Part shown: positions 1 to 15,634 of the stretch, piece after piece
How positions within the stretch are numbered: the first letter of the stretch is position 1
Layout: each line of letters begins with the position of its first letter
Assembly (NCBI RefSeq): GCF_019656315.1
Contig: NZ_BPLU01000038.1
Span: forward strand, 372,001-436,000
Source: Flavobacterium sp. UMI-01
Lineage (GTDB): Bacteria > Bacteroidota > Bacteroidia > Flavobacteriales > Flavobacteriaceae
Reading direction: 5' to 3'
Length of the DNA stretch: 64,000 nt
The notes under the pieces: generated by a model
What the model was told of the DNA's origin: nothing
Databases searched by the model: none
Seen by the model: only the letters and a program-made list of their open reading frames with translations
Translations under genes and position numbers: made by a program

Positions 1-100
1 CTATTCCTTGATCATCAGTCAAAATCAAGATTACATTGGGTTGCTTTTGAGCAAGCATCACTGCTGAAATCAATATTAAAAAATGATATAAATATTTCAT
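1..100 (-). CDS. S1-type sulfatase, N-terminal fragment cut by the window edge
   Basis: Reading the minus strand from the ATG at 98-100 gives a short hydrophobic signal peptide ending in Ala-Gln, followed directly by VILILTDDQG. That segment is the first metal-binding strand of the sulfatase fold; the two Asp residues bind calcium in family S1. Only about 33 residues are inside the window, so the CxPSR cysteine is not visible. It lies downstream of the 612-aa sulfatase but behind a strong terminator and about 400 bases of spacer, so it is probably transcribed separately. Family identity is well supported; substrate unknown. Confidence 0.8.
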   Translation of the reverse strand, partial: MKYLYHFLILISAVMLAQKQPNVILILTDDQGI

Positions 101-438
101 TCAAATTAATTTATAGTTTTAAAATGAGTATTTAAGCACCTGAAAACTTTTTGAAACACGGGTTAATTTGCCTCAATAAAAGTCCTCTTTTAAATACTAT
201 TTTTAAAAAATAGTAATAAGCAAATACTTTACACACAACAGACTTACTTAAAATCTAATACCATGTAAATTTCTTTGATTTTTTTTAAATCTATTAGTAG
301 CTATGGTTAATAGAGTGCAAGATATGATTTTTTTAATTAGTTCTATATATGAAACAAGATTCATTATTGAATAAAAATATTTTTTTAACAAAATTCCAAA
401 ATGAATTCAAAAAACGTTAAAACTTAAAAAAACAAACA
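101..438. other. Intergenic region upstream of the truncated sulfatase
   Basis: About 340 very AT-rich bases without a credible reading frame. It should carry the promoter of the partial sulfatase, but I could not find a convincing flavobacterial TAnnTTTG box. A 19-bp AT palindrome (196-214, ACTATTTTT mirrored) is present but could arise by chance in such sequence. Confidence 0.5.
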
Positions 439-475
439 ATAAAAAAAACCATCATAAAATAACACTATGATGGTT
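439..475 (-). terminator. Intrinsic terminator of the 0.5-13.6 kb unit
   Basis: A perfect 10-bp stem, AACCATCATA pairing with TATGATGGTT (447-456 with 466-475), has a 9-base loop. On the minus strand it is followed by an uninterrupted run of eight T. It sits 25 bases after the stop of the 612-aa sulfatase, as expected for the end of that transcription unit. Confidence 0.9.
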
Positions 476-499
476 GATTGTGTTTAAAATAAATAGGTT

Positions 500-2338
500 T
501 TATTTTTTTAGCTGTAATTTATAATCATGCGAGCCAGGAGCAAAATTACTGGTATAAATTGTAGTTCCATCGGCTTTATTTCCCCATCCTACTTCCACTC
601 TATTATCGCCCAATACTATATTTATTAGCTTTTCTTTCATTTCATTAGCTATTTTTTGGTATTTTTTATCAAAAGCTAGATTATTCACCTCATGAGGATC
701 CTTTTTCATATCATATAAGGCAGGATCCAACGCTTCATAACTGGCATTTAAAGCCCAGTTCATGTCTTTTCCTCGTTCTTTGGTTGGACGTGTTTGCATC
801 GAAAACACATAGTCTTTTGTTCTAATAAAAGCTCTAGGCCCAGTCACAGCATGACTTTCACCTACCACATAATCTCTTTTAGGAGCCTTATTGGCCACAA
901 CAGCAGCTAAATCCATACCGTCTAAATACTTATAAGGTTCTGATTTGATATCAGCACCAGCCGCTGCTAAAATAGTAGGCGCCACATCTACAAACTCAGC
1001 ATAATCCTTTACCACTTTTCCTGCTGGAAATTTAGTTTTATCAGAAGAAACGACAACTATAGGGTTATGAGCATCTATGTCCCAAGGTGTAAATTTAGCA
1101 ACCGCGCCATGGTCATTCAGTTTCCAACCGTGGTCACCGTTTATATAAACAATCAACCAAGGCTTTTTTTGTTGTTCATTATAGGCGATAAACGCATCAA
1201 CTGATTTTCCAATTAAATCGTCCCCATACGCACAGAAGGCAAAATAATCTTGGATCATTTTATGTTTATCGGCTTCAGAAAAATGATCACTGTATCCCGC
1301 TTCCACTTGCTTTTTCATTTGTTTCGCCATCGTTTTTAGTTCGCTTTCATCAAATTGAGGTACCTTATAGGTATGCTTTTGGAAACGCGCTCTATAATCT
1401 GCTGGAGGCAAGACAGGAGTATGCGGAAAATCAAATCCTATATAAAAAAACTGAGGTTTGGACGCATCAATTCCGTTAACCGTTTGAGAGCCCACAGTAA
1501 ATTTTGGCTTTTGATTTTTAAGATAATCTTGAAAAATTGAAGCATAATAACCATCCTTTGTTTCACCTGCTTTGCGTGGACTTACCCCTGCCAAAATCTC
1601 AGATGCAAATGGGTCGTTAGCGGTTTCTTTTTTGTTGTAATGTCTCAACAAATCATATTTTTTCATAGCCGCAGCAGCAGTTCCTTTATATTTTGGATCA
1701 TAATTTTCTAAGTTTTTAGAAGCATACTCAAACTTTCCCTCAGGGGTTACAAAAAACTGTACATCTTGTATAGGTTTATCTAGTTTTACCCCATCCATTT
1801 CATACATCCAATCTTTACCCCAATCAGTATAACCATCTTTGTGTAAGGGTTTAAAATCAAAGTTGTTTTGGTATATTTCATGAGGCACTGCTCTACCGTT
1901 TTTAAGTGTTTTGATACGCATACCCAATTTCCCAATACGAAACGTTTGATACCCTAAACTAGCTAATTGCTCTGGTAAGGTGGGTTTAAAATGTGCTGCT
2001 TTATTGTTGTAGTATTCAAATTCATAAACCCCTGAACGAAAAGGATACCTTCCTAGATGCAGAGACGCTCGCGAAGGAGCACAACCCTGAGCCTGACAAT
2101 AGGTATTAACAAAAGTAGTTCCCATAGCTGTCAAACGATCAATATTAGGTGACTCAACATAACCCAGTTCACTCATTTCGTTTCCGGTGAGCATTTTATT
2201 AAAAGAACGCACAGCATCATAACGATGATCGTCTGTCAATATCCATAATATATTGGGTTGCACTTTTTGAGCGAAACCCAAATTTGTAGTAGCATATAAC
2301 GCTAGCAAGCAACAATTTAAAATTCTTCTGATTTTCAT
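500..2338 (-). CDS. Secreted S1 family sulfatase (612 aa)
   Basis: Predicted periplasmic arylsulfatase-type enzyme removing sulfate esters from a glycan. Residues 1-23 form a signal peptide. The metal-binding start NILWILTDDHR follows at 29-39, and the catalytic cysteine to be converted to formylglycine is C86 in CAPSR. Later hallmarks are GDHGW (metal-binding Asp and His) and a KDPHEVNNLA tail typical of the C-terminal subdomain. At 612 aa it is longer than the usual 450-520 aa. It is a clear paralogue of the sulfatase at 28895-30769: both begin NILWI-TDDHR, share an LG--PFRSG-Y segment and end with an IVLGD-RVE motif. Last gene of its unit. Substrate position is not predictable here. Confidence 0.92.
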   Translation of the reverse strand: MKIRRILNCCLLALYATTNLGFAQKVQPNILWILTDDHRYDAVRSFNKMLTGNEMSELGYVESPNIDRLTAMGTTFVNTYCQAQGCAPSRASLHLGRYPFRSGVYEFEYYNNKAAHFKPTLPEQLASLGYQTFRIGKLGMRIKTLKNGRAVPHEIYQNNFDFKPLHKDGYTDWGKDWMYEMDGVKLDKPIQDVQFFVTPEGKFEYASKNLENYDPKYKGTAAAAMKKYDLLRHYNKKETANDPFASEILAGVSPRKAGETKDGYYASIFQDYLKNQKPKFTVGSQTVNGIDASKPQFFYIGFDFPHTPVLPPADYRARFQKHTYKVPQFDESELKTMAKQMKKQVEAGYSDHFSEADKHKMIQDYFAFCAYGDDLIGKSVDAFIAYNEQQKKPWLIVYINGDHGWKLNDHGAVAKFTPWDIDAHNPIVVVSSDKTKFPAGKVVKDYAEFVDVAPTILAAAGADIKSEPYKYLDGMDLAAVVANKAPKRDYVVGESHAVTGPRAFIRTKDYVFSMQTRPTKERGKDMNWALNASYEALDPALYDMKKDPHEVNNLAFDKKYQKIANEMKEKLINIVLGDNRVEVGWGNKADGTTIYTSNFAPGSHDYKLQLKK

Positions 2339-2388
2339 AAAAAATAGATTAAAGGAATAATATTAATAGTTTTTGATTTTCTTAAGTA

Positions 2389-5568
<3,180 letters not shown>

Positions 5569-5677
5569 CTATTATTTTTTCGCACTATCAATCGTACGTA
5601 ACTAGATTGCTTGTGCTTTTATTTTTTTTTTAAAACTTTAAACTAAGTGGTTAAGAAAAGTTTTTAAGATTTCCTTT

Positions 5678-7369
5678 TTATTTTGTTTTCAACAACTCCT
5701 CTAATTTTTCAATAGATTTTATAAAGGGAAGGTTTCCTTCACAATGAATCGATTCATAATCAACAGATAATGTTGGGCAATTGGCATTCTCCTTTTTTAA
5801 TTTGGTCCACTCATCCCACTTTGCTTTGTAATTTTTCACAATTAGTTGGGCTTCATTACGATCTAAAACTTCACCTTTTATTTCCATTCTAGCAAACATA
5901 ATTTGAGTACGATAAATTAACTCTATCAACTCATATTTGATACGTCCGTAAGTAGTTGATACCTTTATAAAATCTTCATCCACTTTATTTGGAAGTTTGA
6001 TGCTGCTAGCTATTTTTTCCATTGCATACCAGCTTTTAAGGTTTTCTTTTTTCTCCTCTAATACTTGTTTATCCACACCATTTTTCACAAAAACTGACAT
6101 ATTTTGAGCAGTAAAAAAATGATCTCGAATCCACCATGGAGAGGTGTCTTGAATGCTTGTTGCTTGTCCTTTGAAAACAGCATCCACTGACAGCAGGCAT
6201 AATTCTCTTAGTTTACGACTATTTTCTGGAGTCATTTTTAATACATTATTAGTATAATCATTAAAAATTTGCTCTTCCGATTGCAAAGGGTTTTTGGCAA
6301 ATTCTTTAATGATATAAGTGTTTAGATCCATCCAAAATTCATTTCCAAAATAAGGGCCAAACCACCCATCGCCCCATGTCCAAGTATAAAATCCTTTTAC
6401 CTGTTTGTTATTGTATAAGTCACGAATACCTTTTTTTTGTTCCATTTCTGGCCAACCTTCAATAACTCCTTTCCCAATGTAATAAGGGTGCGCATTTTTG
6501 CCATACATTCCTGCCTGATTAATGGAAACTTCAACAATTTGTTGGTGTTTACCAATTCCAATTGTTTTATTAAAAGGTAATCCCCTTAAAAAATCTCCAT
6601 TTACATGCTTAATTGAAAAATACAGGTTAGCATCGGGCTCAACATTATTTGTAATATCTAGATAGACCTCGGGTACCAAGTGGAATTTTCTCTTAATTTT
6701 ACCCCAATCCCAAGTTCTATAAATCAGTTTTTTATTTCTTTTTACACAGACTTCATTTCTTAAGATATTAATGATTTTAATATGGTCTTCTGGCGTATAC
6801 ACAGGTCTATCTCCTTCGTGAAAAGGAGTGTCGTGCAAATAGGTTTCTCCAAAACGTATAGTAAGTCCCCCTAATTCGGGAAACTTTGAAAAAATTTCAG
6901 CTATTTGTGCTTTTAAAATTTCTTGGGTTCTTGTTTTTTGAATAGACAATTTTCCGTCTATTTTCATTTCCTCCCCATACTTCTTCATTACTGATTGTGG
7001 TACTACCAATACATCCATAAATGGATAAAAAGGCATTCCCGCTTTAACAGCTTTATCTAATTGTATCCTGACATCTGCAGATTTCCGTTCAATCCATAAT
7101 TTTTCAGCGGTTCTATCAGGCACTAAGTTGTTTTCATAATCATCATAAGTGACGGCACATTGGATTTCAAATTTAGGAACCTGTCCATTATACCCCAATT
7201 GTTTAATACTTTCAGGAGCAGTATATTTTGTATTAAATCTAGGTTCACCAGGATTGTGATGCACCATATTGTAAAGCACTGGGTATCTTTCAGAAACTTC
7301 ATTAACTTGAGCAAATACTAGTTGTAACTGAAAAACGAATGCGATACAAAAAAACAATGTCTTTTTCAT
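5678..7369 (-). CDS. Secreted TIM-barrel-like protein of unassigned family (563 aa)
   Basis: I cannot assign this protein to a known glycosidase family. It has a signal peptide (1-20), then about 540 residues with barrel-like alternation. One conserved-looking acid is E175 in LTIRFGETY, followed by LIYRTWDWG (215-223). A second is E280 in QIVEVSINQ, and the aromatic segment GFYTWTWGDGW lies at 326-336. Two glutamates about 105 residues apart at strand ends would suit a retaining clan-A-like glycosidase, but this is inference. It lies between a GH2 and a sulfatase in the same unit, which suggests a role on the same galactan. A distant relation to GH67- or GH20-like barrels is possible. Confidence 0.6.
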   Translation of the reverse strand: MKKTLFFCIAFVFQLQLVFAQVNEVSERYPVLYNMVHHNPGEPRFNTKYTAPESIKQLGYNGQVPKFEIQCAVTYDDYENNLVPDRTAEKLWIERKSADVRIQLDKAVKAGMPFYPFMDVLVVPQSVMKKYGEEMKIDGKLSIQKTRTQEILKAQIAEIFSKFPELGGLTIRFGETYLHDTPFHEGDRPVYTPEDHIKIINILRNEVCVKRNKKLIYRTWDWGKIKRKFHLVPEVYLDITNNVEPDANLYFSIKHVNGDFLRGLPFNKTIGIGKHQQIVEVSINQAGMYGKNAHPYYIGKGVIEGWPEMEQKKGIRDLYNNKQVKGFYTWTWGDGWFGPYFGNEFWMDLNTYIIKEFAKNPLQSEEQIFNDYTNNVLKMTPENSRKLRELCLLSVDAVFKGQATSIQDTSPWWIRDHFFTAQNMSVFVKNGVDKQVLEEKKENLKSWYAMEKIASSIKLPNKVDEDFIKVSTTYGRIKYELIELIYRTQIMFARMEIKGEVLDRNEAQLIVKNYKAKWDEWTKLKKENANCPTLSVDYESIHCEGNLPFIKSIEKLEELLKTK

Positions 7370-7394
7370 AAATATAACTACTCCTATTTACTGA

Positions 7395-8795
7395 TTACAA
7401 TTTACGGAGAGATTTTTTACGAGTATCCTGCAAAGCCTTCTCCTCTTTGATAACATTTTCTGGATGTGGGTCAACCCATCCTGGAATTAAGTTTTTAGCA
7501 TCCCAAAGTTTGTATTCTTTTTCTAATTGCAACACTATTGATTGGTTTTCATCAGCAATATCGTAACGTTCTAAAGCATCGGTTTTGAGATTAAAAAGCA
7601 TGGTTTTTCCTTTATAGGCACTCTTATACAATTTATAATCTCCTTTGCGAACTGCGTATTCAAAACCTCCTACGGAACGCCAAAACAATAAATCGTTTGG
7701 TTTGCCTTTGTTTTCCCCTCTCACATAAGGCAACAAACTGGTTCCATCCAATTGTTTTTCTTTACGAAAATCGGCTCCAGCGGCGTCTAAGAAAGTGGGG
7801 AATAAATCCAAAGATGAAACCACATTTTGATACACTTGGTTTCCTTTTAGTCCGTTTTTCCAAGTCATGAAAAAAGGCACTTTGATACCTCCTTCAAAAA
7901 TCATCCCTTTGTGACCCCGATTGGGTCTGTTGTCTGCATGTTCAGCACGACCGCCATTATCACTTAAAAAGACAATAATGGTATTGTCCTTCATACCATT
8001 TGCCACTAATGTAGAATCGATTTTGCCCACCCCTACATCCACTCCATTGACCATCGCAGCATAAACACTTCTGCCACCGTATTCAATGTGTTTGGTGTTT
8101 TCCAAATATTGTTTGGTCGCTTGATCTGGGGCATGCGGAGCATTGTAAGCTAGATAGATAAAGAATGGTTTTTTATCTTTATTGGTTATGAATTTAATCG
8201 TTTCCTCCGTAAAATTATCCGTTAAATAGCTGAGTTCTTTTTCTGGAACAGGGATACCGTTGCGATAAACCGTGTGAATCGCATCTGTTGGAGTTCCCCA
8301 ATAATTCATTCCACCACCAGGAAAACCAAACCAATGGTCAAATCCTTGATTATTGGGACGCAATTCAGGATGATCTCCTAAATGCCATTTCCCGATGGCA
8401 CTGGTTCGATACCCTTGCTCTTTCAAAGCTTCTGGAATCATTTTTTCTGAAAGTGGGGTTCCTACTGTTGGGTTGTTCAAACCATCATCCGCAATATTGC
8501 AATCGTGACCAAAACGCGCTTGGTAACGCCCCGTTATTAACCCTGCTCTTGACGGACTGCAATAGGGATGCGAAACGTACCCATTAGAGAAAATCACCCC
8601 TTCTTTAGCTATCCGATCTAAATTGGGAGTGGGGATGTCCGTAGCCCCATTAAAACCTACATCTCCCCAACCTTGGTCATCGGTAAGAATGACAATTATA
8701 TTGGGTTTTTGTTGTTTATTTTGTGCTTGAATAACAGTGGATAAAAATATCCCTGAAACCAATATTGAAGCTACAGCAATTTTTGATTGAATCAT
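7395..8795 (-). CDS. Secreted S1 family sulfatase (466 aa)
   Basis: Sulfatase of typical length. A signal peptide ends near residue 25 (VIQAQ). The metal site VILTDDQGWGD is at 35-45, and C79 in CSPSRAGLITGR is the formylglycine precursor. GKWHLGDHPELRP and SDNGGRAEHADNRP hold the conserved Lys/His and Asp/Asn ligands, and GHKGMIFEGGIKVPF is the usual active-site segment. The start is 26 bases after the stop of nothing but a 2-base spacer from the upstream GH2, so the two are co-transcribed. The HADNRPNRGHKG stretch resembles sulfatases known from carrageenan and porphyran systems, but I do not assign a subfamily. Confidence 0.93.
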   Translation of the reverse strand: MIQSKIAVASILVSGIFLSTVIQAQNKQQKPNIIVILTDDQGWGDVGFNGATDIPTPNLDRIAKEGVIFSNGYVSHPYCSPSRAGLITGRYQARFGHDCNIADDGLNNPTVGTPLSEKMIPEALKEQGYRTSAIGKWHLGDHPELRPNNQGFDHWFGFPGGGMNYWGTPTDAIHTVYRNGIPVPEKELSYLTDNFTEETIKFITNKDKKPFFIYLAYNAPHAPDQATKQYLENTKHIEYGGRSVYAAMVNGVDVGVGKIDSTLVANGMKDNTIIVFLSDNGGRAEHADNRPNRGHKGMIFEGGIKVPFFMTWKNGLKGNQVYQNVVSSLDLFPTFLDAAGADFRKEKQLDGTSLLPYVRGENKGKPNDLLFWRSVGGFEYAVRKGDYKLYKSAYKGKTMLFNLKTDALERYDIADENQSIVLQLEKEYKLWDAKNLIPGWVDPHPENVIKEEKALQDTRKKSLRKL

Positions 8796-8797
8796 CT

Positions 8798-12037
<3,240 letters not shown>

Positions 12038-12048
12038 TTAATTATGTT

Positions 12049-13569
12049 TTATAAGGTTTGAAATATATTGCTTATATCTAATGGATCACCCATTTCTTTT
12101 TGGAGTTGTTGTAGGTCTTTGAATAGTGCTTTCACTTTGATTTTATTAGCTGAAAGACCTGCTATATCCTGCATTTCTTCGGGGTCTTTGTTCAAATCAA
12201 ACAACAATACTTTCTGGATTTTAGGAAAAACAATTAACTTATAACCGTCTTTGCGAATCATTCGTTGAAGATCCAAATAGGCTCCGTAAATCCCTTTGTA
12301 ATTGCTCTTAGTGGTTTTACCTTTGGCCAAATCCATCAAGCTATGGAACTCTACATATTTTGGTTTGGGCGCACCTGCTAAATCTAAAGCCGTTGCCATG
12401 GCATCTTGCAAATAGATATCGGCATCAACTTTTTTGTTTTTAGGAATATCAGGACCTACTATGACAAAGGGAGCACGGATGCTATGATCAAACAAACTTT
12501 GTTTCCCCATTAAACCGTGACGCCCCATGGCTAAACCATGATCAGCGGTAAAAATGATATAAGTATTATCCATTTTACCTGATTTTTTCAAAGCGTCTAG
12601 AATCAAACCTATTTGCTCATCGGCATAGGTAATACTGGCATAATATTCTTGGGTATGTACTTTTACAGCGTATTTTGTTCTTGGGAAGGGTGCCAACGCC
12701 TCATCTCTTAAATTATTATTATTACCCATATCTCTTCTAAAAGGATATTCCGGTAAAAAACTTTGGGGAACCGAAATTTTACGCAATGGATATTTTTCTT
12801 GATATTCTTTAGGCGCCTGTCTAGGATCATGCGGAGCATTAAAAGCGAGATACATGAAAAAAGGATTCTCTTTCGTTTTTGCTTCATTGATATACGCAAT
12901 AGCGTCATCTTTTACAACTACACTCCAATGTTTTCCTCCTTGCCAGAAACCACCGTTTGAAGTATCATATGGCAACCAAGATTTGTCATCTTCACTCAAC
13001 GGACGGTTGTAGCCATTTGGCATTGGCACCTTATCAAAAGAACCATTATTTTTTTTAATAGCTTCAAAAGTGGCAACCATTTTGCCGTGGTTCCAAGCAT
13101 CAGCTGCCATACCACCTCGAATATTCTTTGTATGTTGAAATACCTTGTCCACAGCGGCCTCCACATGCCATTTCCCCGTAATATAGGTATCATAGCCCTG
13201 CTGTTCCATTAATTTCCCCCAAGTGAGTGCTGTTTTTTCTTTTTGAGCCCATTCGTCTGAAATGGCATTTGCTCTCCATAAAAAACGCCCTGAAATCAAC
13301 ATTGCACGTGAAGCTACACATACAGCTCCATTCCAAGCGCCCATATTATACGCATGAGTAAAGGTGGTTCCGTTTTTGACCAAAGCATCCATATTGGGTG
13401 TTTGAATTTCTTTATTCCCTAAAGCATGAATGGAAGTATAGGTTTGATCATCAGTAAAAATAAAAACGATATTGGGTTTTCTATTTTCCATTTTTTGAGA
13501 AAAGATAGCATGAAACGATGCCATCAAAAAAAAACCTAAAAAATAATACCTATTTATTTTTATCATCAT
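12049..13569 (-). CDS. Secreted S1 family sulfatase with CxAxR motif (506 aa)
   Basis: I start at the ATG at 13569. An in-frame ATG exists at 13620, but it would put a hairpin and a T-rich tract inside the gene, and a normal signal peptide (MIKINRYYFLGFFLMA) begins at 13566-13569. Metal site NIVFIFTDDQTY; catalytic C84 lies in CVASR, so Ala replaces the usual Pro, a variant accepted in S1. Further marks: GKWHVEAAVDKV, FTADHGLAMGRHGLMGKQS and the C-terminal LNKDPEEMQDIAG. It begins a transcription unit running to 500. Substrate unknown. Confidence 0.9.
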   Translation of the reverse strand: MMIKINRYYFLGFFLMASFHAIFSQKMENRKPNIVFIFTDDQTYTSIHALGNKEIQTPNMDALVKNGTTFTHAYNMGAWNGAVCVASRAMLISGRFLWRANAISDEWAQKEKTALTWGKLMEQQGYDTYITGKWHVEAAVDKVFQHTKNIRGGMAADAWNHGKMVATFEAIKKNNGSFDKVPMPNGYNRPLSEDDKSWLPYDTSNGGFWQGGKHWSVVVKDDAIAYINEAKTKENPFFMYLAFNAPHDPRQAPKEYQEKYPLRKISVPQSFLPEYPFRRDMGNNNNLRDEALAPFPRTKYAVKVHTQEYYASITYADEQIGLILDALKKSGKMDNTYIIFTADHGLAMGRHGLMGKQSLFDHSIRAPFVIVGPDIPKNKKVDADIYLQDAMATALDLAGAPKPKYVEFHSLMDLAKGKTTKSNYKGIYGAYLDLQRMIRKDGYKLIVFPKIQKVLLFDLNKDPEEMQDIAGLSANKIKVKALFKDLQQLQKEMGDPLDISNIFQTL

Positions 13570-13591
13570 AAGACCTAATATAATAGTTGAT

Positions 13592-13630
13592 AAAAAAATA
13601 ATACTCGCTCCAAAAAACATAGAGCGAGTA
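13592..13630 (-). promoter_or_regulatory. Leader hairpin with T-tract just before the sulfatase start
   Basis: A perfect 9-bp stem (13602-13610 with 13622-13630, TACTCGCTC pairing with GAGCGAGTA) has an 11-base loop. On the minus strand it is followed by T-A-T7. This is terminator-like but lies only about 25 bases before the start codon of the next gene, with another terminator already 220 bases upstream. It may be a second stop for the GH29 unit or an attenuator in the sulfatase leader. Confidence 0.7.
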
Positions 13631-13844
13631 ATTATTGAAACAAACTAACTAAAAACTAACTTCACAAAGGTTCTTATTTTACCTTAAAATAGGCGCTTCA
13701 AATGGTTTTATAATTAAAACAAATGGTTAATTCATCTAAAATACAGTGATTAAGCATCGCCAATTGCTAATTATTACATTTTAAAAATCAAAATTGATTA
13801 TTATCACAATCATCTTTAATTAAAATAATAAACTATAGCGACAG
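13631..13844. other. Intergenic region between the GH29 unit and the sulfatase unit
   Basis: No coding potential seen. Because it lies between a terminator (13845-13891) and the first gene of the next minus-strand unit, it probably holds that unit's promoter. I found only a weak candidate, with TTAGTTTG on the minus strand at 13641-13648 and CTTTG 16 bases upstream, which I do not consider established. Confidence 0.4.
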
Positions 13845-13891
13845 AAAAAAAAATAGCATCTCACTTAATAGGTAAGATTAAAAGCTGAGAT
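13845..13891 (-). terminator. Probable terminator after the GH29 gene
   Basis: ATCTCA (13858-13863) pairs with TGAGAT (13886-13891), and further imperfect pairing lies inside (CTTAAT with ATTAAAAG). On the minus strand the hairpin is followed within 5 bases by nine T. It lies about 70 bases after the GH29 stop and is the likely end of the 26.4-14.0 kb unit. Confidence 0.7.
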
Positions 13892-13962
13892 TCCATTTTA
13901 TTTCTCGGTAAATAAGATGGAGTAAAAATTCAAAAAAAATTATTTTAAAAATACTTTGTAGT

Positions 13963-15483
13963 TTATTCCAATTCAAACTTAAAAACGTTGGCTAAATCGT
14001 CCAACGGAACGTCTGGAATAGTCAAGAAAAAACTTTCGGTGGTGTGCTCCCATTTAACTTTAGCCGATGAACCTAACAGTGTCACATTCTTGATAGGACT
14101 AGGCGGTATGTTGCGGTGATAACCTCCTATAGCACGCATTTCTATTCGTTTTCCTGCTTTGGGTTTCCCCAAGAAAAAAACATACATTGCTTTTTTATCT
14201 TTAGAGACTGTAAAACGAACATCCTCAGCGGTGTACTGAATTTTGGAAGATTGACCACCATGAGATCCATCTTCTGATTGGGCTGGTCCATAACCAAAAA
14301 TAGTATGAGGACGACTACCATACACCGCCTCGCCATTAATTTGTAACCAATTCCCAATTTGTTTTAAAACATCGCGCTGTTCCTGATTGATAACACCATC
14401 AGCGCGAGGAGATACATTTAACAACACCACGCCATTCTTACTCCATACATCAATCATGTTTCGAATGACTAAATCGGCACTTTTGTATTTATGTCCTTCC
14501 ACATACATCCATCTACTTTCCCCTAGAGTAATATCAGTCATCCAAGTAGTGGGGTAAATATCTTTGCGTCCGCCTTGTTCAATATCCTCAATACTATAAT
14601 CTAATGGTAAATCATCTTGTTTGCGGCAAATAACCACTTCCTGACCGTTTTTAACTCCATTATTAAAATAAGTCGAAACCATTTCCAATCTGGTTTTCTC
14701 TGGAATAAGATTCAACCACGAGTCATACCAAATTAAATCTGGATGGTACTTTTTGACTACTTCATTGACTTGGTCTAACCAGTACGTATTGAACTCATCA
14801 ATTGTTTCAAAGTTTCCAAATAATTTACGCAACATAGGGTCTTTGGTCGCAGTAGGCAAGTCTGGATGATAGGGATAATGACTGTTATACCCATTTTTAC
14901 CCCAATGTTCGGGTGTATTGGCATTACGCTGTCCGTTGCGGGCATGGTGAAAAGTAGCCAATGTTTTTATATTTCTTTTTTCTAAAGATTGAAACAATTC
15001 ACCTAAAATATCGCGTTTAGGTCCCATACTAGCGGCATTCCAAGGATTGATTTTACTATCCCACATAGCAAAACCATCGTGATGCTCCGCCACAGGTCCC
15101 GCAAACTTGGCTCCTGTTTTTTGAAATAAATCGGCCCATTCTTCAGGGTCAAAATGAGTTGCGGTAAACATCGGAATGAACTTTTCATATCCAAATTCTT
15201 CTATAGGGCCAAAATGTTCCTCATGCCATTTATTTATTGAACCACCTTTCATATACATATGACTAGGATACCAAGCGCTTCCATAAGCGGGCACACTATA
15301 AGGTCCCCAATGAAAATACATTCCCAATTTTGCATCGGCTAGCCATTCGGGAGCTGCTTTATGTTTGGCTAGTGATTCATGATTGGGTTCGTAATGATGT
15401 ACTTGAGTTGATTGTGATTGTTGTAACTGTTTACAGCCCGTACAAACCAATGCAACCACTATTATTAATTGAGTAAACTTCAT
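13963..15483 (-). CDS. GH29 lipoprotein: alpha-L-fucosidase or alpha-L-galactosidase type (506 aa)
   Basis: Retaining exo-glycosidase of family GH29. The lipobox is LVCTGC (C17), so it is probably membrane-anchored. Barrel motifs are AKLGMYFHWGPYSVP (51-65), VAEHHDGFAMWDS (131-143) and HPDLIWYDSW, where D254 is the expected nucleophile. NVSPRADGVI ends the barrel and a beta-sandwich follows. Red algae are rich in L-galactose rather than L-fucose, and GH29 alpha-L-galactosidases acting on porphyran oligosaccharides are known. Beside the GH86 gene, an alpha-L-galactosidase role is the better guess here, though fucosidase cannot be excluded. Confidence 0.9.
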   Translation of the reverse strand: MKFTQLIIVVALVCTGCKQLQQSQSTQVHHYEPNHESLAKHKAAPEWLADAKLGMYFHWGPYSVPAYGSAWYPSHMYMKGGSINKWHEEHFGPIEEFGYEKFIPMFTATHFDPEEWADLFQKTGAKFAGPVAEHHDGFAMWDSKINPWNAASMGPKRDILGELFQSLEKRNIKTLATFHHARNGQRNANTPEHWGKNGYNSHYPYHPDLPTATKDPMLRKLFGNFETIDEFNTYWLDQVNEVVKKYHPDLIWYDSWLNLIPEKTRLEMVSTYFNNGVKNGQEVVICRKQDDLPLDYSIEDIEQGGRKDIYPTTWMTDITLGESRWMYVEGHKYKSADLVIRNMIDVWSKNGVVLLNVSPRADGVINQEQRDVLKQIGNWLQINGEAVYGSRPHTIFGYGPAQSEDGSHGGQSSKIQYTAEDVRFTVSKDKKAMYVFFLGKPKAGKRIEMRAIGGYHRNIPPSPIKNVTLLGSSAKVKWEHTTESFFLTIPDVPLDDLANVFKFELE

Positions 15484-15527
15484 CCTGTTTTTGTTTAAAA
15501 ATTTTAATCTTGTGTTTTTGTTTTCCT

Positions 15528-15632
15528 CTAAAAAACCATTAAAATCGGTAAAAAGTTAGCTGGAAAATATTCCCAAGCCTGTCCCATTTTATCAGACACT
15601 TCCCTTGTACCTTCGTAATAGAACTGGTCATA
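15528..15632 (-). pseudogene. Possible 3' remnant of a lost gene
   Basis: Between GH86 and GH29, a minus-strand frame without its own good start reads about 33 codons and ends at TAG (15528-15530). It begins YDQFYYEGTREVSDKMGQAW and continues EYFPANFLP. The composition (several Tyr, Trp, charged residues) looks like real protein rather than AT-rich spacer. It lies in a different frame from the end of GH86. I do not recognise the family. It may be a remnant of a deleted gene or a frameshifted tail of GH86. Confidence 0.35.
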
Positions 15633-15634
15633 AA

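Noticed and set aside
196..214. AT-only palindrome as an operator
   Set aside because: Expected by chance in sequence this AT-rich; no second copy near another promoter.
13570..13620. Upstream ATG start for the 506-aa sulfatase
   Set aside because: The extension translates the T-tract of a hairpin and places a second hydrophobic stretch before a normal signal peptide.
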